Source of the DNA: CAYTLQ01 sp964438715
GTDB taxonomy: Bacteria; Bacteroidota; Ignavibacteria; Ignavibacteriales; Ignavibacteriaceae
Assembly: GCA_964438715.1 (NCBI GenBank)
Contig: CAYTLQ010000251.1
Coordinates: 1-13,226, forward strand
Length of the DNA: 13,226 nucleotides
Direction of reading: 5' to 3'
Made by a program: the position numbers and the translations under genes. How positions within the stretch are numbered: position 1 is the first letter of the stretch; every line of letters begins with the position of its first letter. Shown one piece after another: positions 6,841 to 12,584 of the stretch. A model generated the notes under the pieces. The model was not told the origin of the DNA and did no database searches. It worked only from the letters and a program-made list of their open reading frames with translations.

Positions 6841-8987
6841 GGATTTTTCCTTTCATCTTTTAAAAACTTTGCATGGAATATTTCTTTTTGTTTCTGATAT
6901 AACGAAAAACTTTTATAACCTTCATCCGGATGTATTTTCAAATAGCCGGTAAAATTACGGCTCATTCCCCGAAGTATATGTTTCCCTGAAATGCTAATTT
7001 CATTTTTTACCATCACCATATTCTCCTCTGTTTCAGCCTCCGGAAGGAAACTGAAACTTGCCCGGGTTTCAAAGAACTCAGTAAACATTAGTAGAAACTC
7101 ACTTAAATAGCGAAACTGTGAACCGGGAACAAGAAACAAAGGATAGGTATCATTCCAAACAAGTTTTCGCTCGTTGGTAAAAGGTACCTGTAAGGCCAAT
7201 AGATAAAAATAATACAAAGCGCAATTTTTTGTGCCCGTATATTCTGAGAGGTATGATACTTTGTTCGTATTATATATTGCGGCTGTTGACCCTTTTGAAG
7301 ATTCAATGTACAGTGAATTATAAATGGAAACTTTCACTTCCCATTCTTCAGTGTTCTCTTCTCCATGCAGACGATAAAATACTTTAAATTTATCTCCGAG
7401 GCGGAATTCAAGATTTTCTTTAAGATTCCTGTCAAGATTAAGATTTCGTATATGCATTCCTTCTTGTGGATAGTCGAATGAATGCAATATCAGTTCATTA
7501 TTTTTCTTTTCTACATAGTGGGCGAAAGGATATTGAAATGTACTTTCACCCAGCTTGTTTGTTAATTGAAACTGAAAATGCAAATGCGGATAAGGAGAAC
7601 GCCCGCTATTGCCACAATTTCCAATTATATCGCCCTTCTCTACTCTGTCTCCCTCTTTCACCTTAATAGTTTTTGCCTCAAGGTGCGATGATGCGGAAAA
7701 TAATCCCTCGCCATGATCAATAATTACGGCATTCCCCCAGTTTTTTTCAATGTTCACTTCACCAATTTTATTTGCGGGAACATGATCGACTACCCTTACA
7801 ACGGTACCTTCTAAAACAGAGACAACAGGCAGGTTATAACAATAATAATCAGCAGGAGTATTTCCATCAGAAGTGTATTCCTTTCCCGAATCATCTTTAA
7901 TAACAAAATCCCAGGCATATTTCCACTTATCTTTATGTGTATATTCACCATCGAATCCCTGAGAAATATACCAGTCTCCCAATACAGGAAGTTCGGGATG
8001 GTAATATTTTATTTTATCGAACCGCGAACGCCTCGTATGGTGAAAATAATAGTTTTCTTCCGGAGAACCCGGAGCAAAGTATAATAAAACAAGTCCCGTT
8101 TGTTCCTGTCGGAACTTTAAACTGTAGATGGTAAGCAGAGTAATAAAATTAAATGGGAGAACTATTACGGGCAGAAGTGAGCCCGCAAAAACCTGAGAAA
8201 AAAAACCTGTTACTATTGTACCAAGCAGTACCGAGATTGCGGCAAGCAAAAAACTCTTTTTTGATGGAATAACCAGACTTCCGCCAACTGCAAAACTGAT
8301 AAGCAGAGCATTCACGCCGTTGAGTATATACAACGATTCTGTTTTTTCCGGGAGAATGAGACTGAGATAAAGATAACTGAAGGTGTATCCGGAAATACTC
8401 AGAACAAATAACACACGCGAAAAAAACAATAATCCCACAGCAAGGAGCATACCTGCCAGCACATCTTTCTGAAAAAGAATAAGAGCAATAGACTCAAAAT
8501 AATGTGCAAGCCATGAGGGTATATCAATGGTATATGTGGCAACAGCAGAACTATAAGCAATACCATCGTAGTTAGTAAGAAATATGACAAAAATATATAA
8601 TGCTGAAATAAATGGAAGGCTTAAACCCGGAAGGTTAAATGCAGTAGCAAAGTAATGTTCAATTACTGCCGAGAGCAGAAATGTAATCATCACAAAAACA
8701 GGAACTAACCCTAACAACACCCAGCCGGTCTGGTAATAGTAAAATACCGAAGCTCCGAATAACATTCCATTAAAACCATAAAAACCCGATCGTATTTTTG
8801 CCTGATTAAACTTCAGTATATACGCAACCAAATTCGACATCACTACTCCGAAAAGTCCCATAAGCCCAATTTTCGGATTGAAGAAAGTGGCTGTAAGCGC
8901 TAAGGCTCCAAACCACCTTCGGTTACTGAAAAATATTTGCGCATAACTGTAAAGAACACTATCGGCAAAAAATAAAAACGATTTCAT
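6837..8987 (-). CDS. urea-transporter domain fused to M23 (LytM) peptidase-like domain
   Basis: A 716-residue two-part protein. Residues about 15-295 form roughly ten hydrophobic segments with the internal duplication of the urea transporter (UT) family: repeat 1 has FNPKIGLMG (36-44), GFYGFNGMLFG (68-78) and LPGLSLPF (119-126); repeat 2 has ILNGVNALLISFAVGG (221-236) and LLPVIVLPF (271-279). Residues about 385-480 form an M23/LytM domain: VLEGTVVRVV, WGNAVIIDHGEGLFSASSHLE with H435, GDRVEKGDIIGNCGNSG, and HLHFQ (H468, H470). The aspartate ligand is probably D360 in YAWDF. The usual HxGxD histidine is not at its normal place (K356), and H351 in YTHKDKW may replace it. Residues 500-716 are an unrecognised beta-rich tail. 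It starts 10 bp after the PLP gene without a Shine-Dalgarno sequence and overlaps the TPR gene by 4 bp. The domains are clear; the transported molecule and the peptidase substrate are not. Confidence 0.85.
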   Translation of the reverse strand: MKSFLFFADSVLYSYAQIFFSNRRWFGALALTATFFNPKIGLMGLFGVVMSNLVAYILKFNQAKIRSGFYGFNGMLFGASVFYYYQTGWVLLGLVPVFVMITFLLSAVIEHYFATAFNLPGLSLPFISALYIFVIFLTNYDGIAYSSAVATYTIDIPSWLAHYFESIALILFQKDVLAGMLLAVGLLFFSRVLFVLSISGYTFSYLYLSLILPEKTESLYILNGVNALLISFAVGGSLVIPSKKSFLLAAISVLLGTIVTGFFSQVFAGSLLPVIVLPFNFITLLTIYSLKFRQEQTGLVLLYFAPGSPEENYYFHHTRRSRFDKIKYYHPELPVLGDWYISQGFDGEYTHKDKWKYAWDFVIKDDSGKEYTSDGNTPADYYCYNLPVVSVLEGTVVRVVDHVPANKIGEVNIEKNWGNAVIIDHGEGLFSASSHLEAKTIKVKEGDRVEKGDIIGNCGNSGRSPYPHLHFQFQLTNKLGESTFQYPFAHYVEKKNNELILHSFDYPQEGMHIRNLNLDRNLKENLEFRLGDKFKVFYRLHGEENTEEWEVKVSIYNSLYIESSKGSTAAIYNTNKVSYLSEYTGTKNCALYYFYLLALQVPFTNERKLVWNDTYPLFLVPGSQFRYLSEFLLMFTEFFETRASFSFLPEAETEENMVMVKNEISISGKHILRGMSRNFTGYLKIHPDEGYKSFSLYQKQKEIFHAKFLKDERKNP

Positions 8988-8997
8988 AAATAAGTTG

Positions 8998-10359
8998 TCA
9001 GAGTTTTTTCAGCTTCTCAGGAATAATTTCTCTGTCAACAATATACTCAAGATCTTCTGATTTTCTTATTAACTCTACAGTTCCGTCCTCCATAATCATA
9101 ACAACATTCGGACGCATTGCAATAAATTGCATCCACTGTGTCATATCATAAGCGCCAACATACTCAATTACGATCTTATCTCCCTTTTTTAATCCCGGAA
9201 GCATAATAGATTCTGCAATACAATCGATATTCATACAGAGAGGTCCGTACAGTGAAGTATCCTCACCATGAATACCACATTCCTGTGCGGGGGAAATTTT
9301 ATGTTTATACCAAAAAGCGGTAAACAGAAGATTAACTCCTGCATCTATAATTACCGCTTTTCGTCCCGTAGAGAGCCGTTTATTAGCAAGCACGGTAGAA
9401 ATCATATATCCTGCACTATCAACAAGCGCCCGTCCGGTTTCCAGAATTAACATTGGCAACTCATCAGGCCGCCACGGCAGTTCAAATAGTCCGGAGGAAA
9501 TAGCATCAGCAAACTGTTCAATTGTGGGGACAATTTCTTCTGCGGGAAGATATTGACCAATGAGTGTGTTATGTGAAGCAAATCCGCCTCCCATATCAAT
9601 ATAGTCAATATGATAATCGTACTCGGTCTTAATACTGTGCGCCAACGAAGCAAGTCGCGATGCAGCAATGCGATATGCTTCGGCACTCATCATATAAGTT
9701 CCAATGTGCGTGTGCAAGCCAACAAGTTTCATTTCGGGTTGCGCCATAATTCTCTTTATGGCTTGCCATGCTTCCCCATTTTCATAGTTAAACCCGAACC
9801 TGTCCCATTTAGGATAGACTCCCACATCCATATTAATTCTTATAGCAACTTTAGCTTTTAGTTTGTATTCACGGGTTAATTCAATAATATCATATAATTC
9901 ATCAAAATGGTCGATATGGATTTTTGCATCTTCTTTTATTGCTGTAAGAAGGGCCGCTCTGCTTTTATCGGGTCCATTAAAAATGATATGCTTTCCGGGA
10001 ATACCGAGAGCACGGGCTTTTTTATATTCAAATTCCGATACTACTTCCGCCCATGAATTTTCCTGATGAAACACTGAACACACAGCATTCAAATAATTGG
10101 TTTTATAGGACCATGCAAACTGAACTTTCGGATAGCGGGTTTTAAATACTCTATATGCATTCCGTTGATTATTTCTTAATTTCGTTTCCGACATAACAAA
10201 TAGCGGAGAACCGAATTTTTCTACAAGCTCACTTACAGGCACACCGTCTATGGAACTTTTTACTCTGGTTGCAGGACCCGAACCAAACTTGTTCATCATT
10301 CCGGAATATTGTTTAGTAATTACCGGTCGTTCATATCTTTTTTTCTCATTTATTGTCAT
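8998..10359 (-). CDS. fold-type III PLP-dependent decarboxylase (diaminopimelate/ornithine decarboxylase-like)
   Basis: A 453-residue enzyme of the LysA/alanine-racemase-fold decarboxylase family. The PLP lysine is K86 in SYKTN; other landmarks are GLHTHIGT (214-221), the phosphate-binding GGGF (257-260), ETGR (307-310; EPGR in most relatives), the catalytic cysteine motif GPLCMNID (C375) and GAYDM (402-406, Tyr404). It would decarboxylate an amino acid or an amino-acyl group. The sequence after GAYDM (TQWMQF) departs from the usual DapDC ending, so substrate is likely not free diaminopimelate. The first 35-40 residues form an extension before the usual start of the fold; it contains YxxPxI (Y9, P12, I14) and a Gly-rich stretch. 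The ATG overlaps the ATP-grasp stop by 4 bp. Housekeeping lysA is an alternative, but the context argues against it. Confidence 0.85.
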   Translation of the reverse strand: MTINEKKRYERPVITKQYSGMMNKFGSGPATRVKSSIDGVPVSELVEKFGSPLFVMSETKLRNNQRNAYRVFKTRYPKVQFAWSYKTNYLNAVCSVFHQENSWAEVVSEFEYKKARALGIPGKHIIFNGPDKSRAALLTAIKEDAKIHIDHFDELYDIIELTREYKLKAKVAIRINMDVGVYPKWDRFGFNYENGEAWQAIKRIMAQPEMKLVGLHTHIGTYMMSAEAYRIAASRLASLAHSIKTEYDYHIDYIDMGGGFASHNTLIGQYLPAEEIVPTIEQFADAISSGLFELPWRPDELPMLILETGRALVDSAGYMISTVLANKRLSTGRKAVIIDAGVNLLFTAFWYKHKISPAQECGIHGEDTSLYGPLCMNIDCIAESIMLPGLKKGDKIVIEYVGAYDMTQWMQFIAMRPNVVMIMEDGTVELIRKSEDLEYIVDREIIPEKLKKL

Positions 10360-11396
10360 AGCGTAATTTCTCCATTTACGGCAATTTGTTCAAAAGTTTT
10401 CATAGATGTAATTAAGTCCCATGAACAGCGGACAAATATCTTACCAATTTCATAATCTGTGAAAGGTTCCACTTTTTCGCCCATGGCAATTTTCACCATA
10501 GCATAGGGAAGATTCTGTCCTGCAGAGGGCGCGAGGTAGGTCCATGCAGGAAAACGCGGGTTAATTTCAAGTAAGTAATATTCACCGGTTGTATGGGCTT
10601 TCATAAATTCCAATTCCATACCACTGCGCCAGCTAAGCGCTTTAATTAATTTTTTTGAAATTCTTATTAACTCTTCATCGTGAATTGTTACGCCGCTCCA
10701 GCCCTTTCCTTTATCGGTAATGTAGAGTTTACGCATTGCAACGGCGCCTATTGTTTCTCCGGTTCCGTCACCCAGTGCAACCACATTAAACTCATCACCC
10801 CTGATATATTCCTGAACTATAATCGGGTAGCCCCACTTAGCACGCAATTTAAGAAAAGCGTTATAGGCTTCCTCATAATTATGTGCAATATACGCTTCGT
10901 AAAAAATTCCTTTTACCACAACAGGATAGATGAAGGTAGCCTGAATGTTTGCAAGATCTCGTTCAGAGGTAATGAGAATATTCTGCGGAACTTTAATACC
11001 ATGTCCCGAGCAATAACTAAAAAGTTTATCCTTTGCCCTTAAATTGAGTTGATCGAAAGTAGGCAAAAATGTTTTAATACCGAGTTCGGCGAGCTTATCC
11101 TGCAATTTTACAAACCCGTACAATTCAGAATCGAGTGTGGGGATAATGAAATCGAGTTTTTCTTTTTCATGAATGAACTTAATTCTCTCATATAAATTTT
11201 CCAGTCCTGCCGAAGGATATGGTATCATGTAACATTTCGCCGCAAGATCTTTCATATAAATACCGGGATCGAGAGAATCATAAATAAGGCCTATTAGTTT
11301 TCCTGAGAAACCATCAGCTTCCAATAGGCAACGCATAACAGGAACCCCGGGTCCGGGATTATCGGTGGCATTAAGTCCGGTTACTGCAATATTCAT
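10356..11396 (-). CDS. ATP-grasp carboxylate-amine ligase
   Basis: A 346-residue ATP-grasp enzyme related to carbamoyl-phosphate synthase large-subunit-like ligases. It has an N-terminal Rossmann-like domain opening with GLNATDNPGPG, an ATP-binding lysine in VVVKG (K162), the adenine-loop region VQEYIRGDEFNV (194-205), and magnesium ligands ELEF (261-264) and LLEINPRF (275-282, the ExNxR signature). Such enzymes activate a carboxylate as an acyl phosphate and join it to an amine or thiol. No substrate-specific motif is recognisable. It overlaps both neighbours by 4 bp: the PqqD-like gene upstream and the PLP decarboxylase downstream. This pairing recalls butirosin BtrJ (ATP-grasp, loads glutamate on a carrier) and BtrK (PLP decarboxylase acting on the loaded residue); the analogy is mine and not shown by the sequence. 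Confidence 0.85.
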   Translation of the reverse strand: MNIAVTGLNATDNPGPGVPVMRCLLEADGFSGKLIGLIYDSLDPGIYMKDLAAKCYMIPYPSAGLENLYERIKFIHEKEKLDFIIPTLDSELYGFVKLQDKLAELGIKTFLPTFDQLNLRAKDKLFSYCSGHGIKVPQNILITSERDLANIQATFIYPVVVKGIFYEAYIAHNYEEAYNAFLKLRAKWGYPIIVQEYIRGDEFNVVALGDGTGETIGAVAMRKLYITDKGKGWSGVTIHDEELIRISKKLIKALSWRSGMELEFMKAHTTGEYYLLEINPRFPAWTYLAPSAGQNLPYAMVKIAMGEKVEPFTDYEIGKIFVRCSWDLITSMKTFEQIAVNGEITL

Positions 11397-11647
11397 ACTT
11401 CTTTAATTAAACCAAAGTTTTTCAATTGATGGATAAAATCGTGGAAATCCCTTTCAAGTGTTTTTCTATCCACATCATGATTTTCAAGAATTTCATTAAA
11501 TATTTGGTCCGGAGACATTTTGCCCTGTATCATCTTAAATATGTTCTTACCCATCTCATTTAGAGTAAAAGTTTCACCGGTTGCCGGCATAAAAAGAAAT
11601 CCTGTATCACTGATAGCAAGATTTTCGGGAATAACAAAGTGCGACAT
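11393..11647 (-). CDS. stand-alone PqqD-like protein (RiPP recognition element fold)
   Basis: An 84-residue PqqD-family protein, close to full family length. The pattern is typical: an N-terminal strand pair (DTGFLFMPATGETFTLN, where an LNE/LNP motif ends the second strand), then three helices with NEMGKNIFKMIQGKMSPDQI and a final LKNFGLI. In PQQ, lasso-peptide and other RiPP pathways such domains bind the leader of a precursor peptide and present it to modifying enzymes; some relatives have other roles. The start ATG (11647-11645) has a GAGG Shine-Dalgarno five bases upstream (11653-11656), unlike most genes here. It is the first gene of the five-gene operon, and its stop overlaps the ATP-grasp start by 4 bp, so it is probably a dedicated partner of that ligase. 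It is not PqqD proper: no PqqB, PqqC or PqqE homologue is present. Confidence 0.85.
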   Translation of the reverse strand: MSHFVIPENLAISDTGFLFMPATGETFTLNEMGKNIFKMIQGKMSPDQIFNEILENHDVDRKTLERDFHDFIHQLKNFGLIKEV

Positions 11648-11742
11648 TAAAACCTCATTGCTTTTTTAGACCTGATGCTCAAAAGGAATGCCAAAGCTGA
11701 ATTAAAAATATAGTAATAAAAATAGCCTCTTTTTTAAGTTAT

Positions 11743-11808
11743 TTAACAATTTTTGTTTTCTAAAAATGCCTGAATTCCGTCTTCAAATACATGAAATTCG
11801 TTTTTCAT
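11743..11808 (-). CDS. possible 21-residue peptide ORF upstream of the PqqD-like gene
   Basis: A minus-strand frame of 21 codons plus TAA, beginning MKNEFHVFEDG and ending LENKNC, so the last residue is cysteine. AAGGAG directly precedes it but with only one base before the ATG, which is closer than a ribosome normally tolerates. The start codon lies in a small ATGAAA/TTTCAT hairpin. It ends 95 bp before the PqqD-like gene and points the same way, the place where a RiPP precursor would be expected; PqqA itself is about the same size. Against this, the end resembles the EGIxAFLEKR tail common in enoyl-CoA hydratases, so it could be a decayed gene fragment, or chance. There is an in-frame TGA four codons upstream. 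Confidence 0.25.
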   Translation of the reverse strand: MKNEFHVFEDGIQAFLENKNC

Positions 11809-11827
11809 ACTCCTTGCTCAAAGTCTC

Positions 11828-11841
11828 CCTGCAGTTGCAGG
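11828..11841. promoter_or_regulatory. 14-bp palindrome, possible operator
   Basis: CCTGCA-GT-TGCAGG is a perfect inverted repeat with 6-bp arms in the divergent region, about 90 bp before the lemA start and 20 bp upstream of the 21-codon ORF. It is more GC-rich than its surroundings. The position suits a shared operator, but no regulator family is recognisable from it. Confidence 0.25.
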
Positions 11842-11929
11842 TATTTTCATTTGTAACAGATAATATATTAAAGTAAATTTATCTCCTTAAATCACTGCAT
11901 TTACCATTCAGATAAAAACAGAGGCGTTG

Positions 11930-12535
11930 ATGAAAAAAGGACTACTTATTGGTTTATCAATTGTCGGGGTATTGGTTATTGGATTAATTATCCTTGTTTC
12001 CTGGGGAATAGGTGCATATAACAACTTTGTTACCTTAAATGAGGAGGTAAACACCAACTGGGGACAGGTTCAGAACCAATATCAGCGTAGAGCAGACCTT
12101 ATTCCAAACCTTGTGAACACAGTAAAAGGTTATGCCGATTTCGAGCAAAAAACTCTTACCGATGTAATTGAAGCCCGTAGTAAAGTCAGCCAGATGACAG
12201 TAACAAAAGAAGTCCTGGACGATCCTGCCGCTTTCCAGAAATTTCAACAGGCACAGGGCGAGCTGGGTAGTGCGCTCAGCAGACTGCTTGTAACTGTAGA
12301 AAACTATCCTAACCTGAAAGCAAACGAAGGCTTTCTACAGCTTCAGGCTCAATTGGAAGGAACAGAAAACCGTATTAACATTGCCAGAAATAAATTTAAT
12401 GAATCGGTACGCGCCTATAACACTGCCATTAAGCGATTTCCTGCTATGATTCTGGCCGGTATTTTCGGTTATCGCGATAAACAGTATTTTCAGGCCGCGG
12501 CCGGATCTGAAAACGCTCCTAAGGTAGAGTTCTAA
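11930..12535 (+). CDS. lemA: LemA family membrane protein
   Basis: A 201-residue LemA-family protein. It has one N-terminal membrane segment (about 4-27, after MKKG) and then the characteristic coiled helical domain: AYNNFVTLNEEVNTNWGQVQ, QYQRRADLIPNLVNTVKGYA, a FLQLQAQLEGTENRI stretch and an ARNKFNESVRAYN repeat leading to the conserved FPAMILAGIFGY. The C-terminal tail is exposed. ATG at 11930 is preferred over the TTG one codon earlier because GAGG lies at 11921-11924 with a five-base gap. LemA proteins are widespread with poorly defined function, often beside TPM-domain proteins as here. The gene is divergent from the PqqD operon. Confidence 0.92.
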   Translation: MKKGLLIGLSIVGVLVIGLIILVSWGIGAYNNFVTLNEEVNTNWGQVQNQYQRRADLIPNLVNTVKGYADFEQKTLTDVIEARSKVSQMTVTKEVLDDPAAFQKFQQAQGELGSALSRLLVTVENYPNLKANEGFLQLQAQLEGTENRINIARNKFNESVRAYNTAIKRFPAMILAGIFGYRDKQYFQAAAGSENAPKVEF

Positions 12536-12551
12536 AGATTTAAAATCCGGC

Positions 12552-12569
12552 ATACCTTTTTTACGGTAT
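12552..12569 (+). terminator. weak hairpin between lemA and the TPM gene
   Basis: ATACC-TTTTTTAC-GGTAT is a 5-bp stem with an 8-base loop, followed by TTATTTAAT, 16 bp after the lemA stop. It is short and AT-rich, so at most it would attenuate read-through into the downstream gene or mark an RNA processing point. It could be chance. Confidence 0.2.
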
Positions 12570-12584
12570 TTATTTAATAATCCG

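Larger units (their letters stand above)
11648..11929. other. divergent control region between the PqqD operon and lemA
   Basis: A 282-bp AT-rich region. On the minus strand it holds a possible 21-codon ORF (11743-11808) and the GAGG ribosome site of the PqqD-like gene. It also contains a 14-bp palindrome CCTGCA-GT-TGCAGG (11828-11841), a small inverted repeat ATGAAA-TTCGTT-TTTCAT (11791-11808) overlapping the small ORF start, and GTTATTTAAC (11738-11747). On the plus strand, GAGG (11921-11924) sits five bases before the lemA ATG, and an AT-rich box TAATATATTA (11861-11870) could hold a -10 element for either direction. I found no pair of boxes with good sequence and 16-18 bp spacing, so neither promoter is called. 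Confidence 0.55.

Noticed and set aside
8998..10359. Housekeeping lysA (diaminopimelate decarboxylase for lysine synthesis)
   Set aside because: The N-terminal extension, altered GAY motif and coupling to PqqD-like and ATP-grasp genes are atypical, and no other lysine gene is nearby. It cannot be fully excluded.
11393..11647. True PqqD of pyrroloquinoline quinone synthesis
   Set aside because: No radical SAM PqqE, PqqC or PqqB homologue and no recognisable PqqA Glu/Tyr precursor is present; only the small protein's fold family matches.
11738..11747. GTTATTTAAC as a second Rex-like site before the PqqD-like gene
   Set aside because: Only 4-bp arms with a 2-bp centre, much shorter than an 18-bp Rex site, and in very AT-rich sequence where this is expected by chance.
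11842..11890. Sigma-70 promoter for lemA using TAATAT at 11861
   Set aside because: The only TTG-like -35 candidate (TTGCAG at 11835) is 20 bp away and no other pair with acceptable spacing was found.
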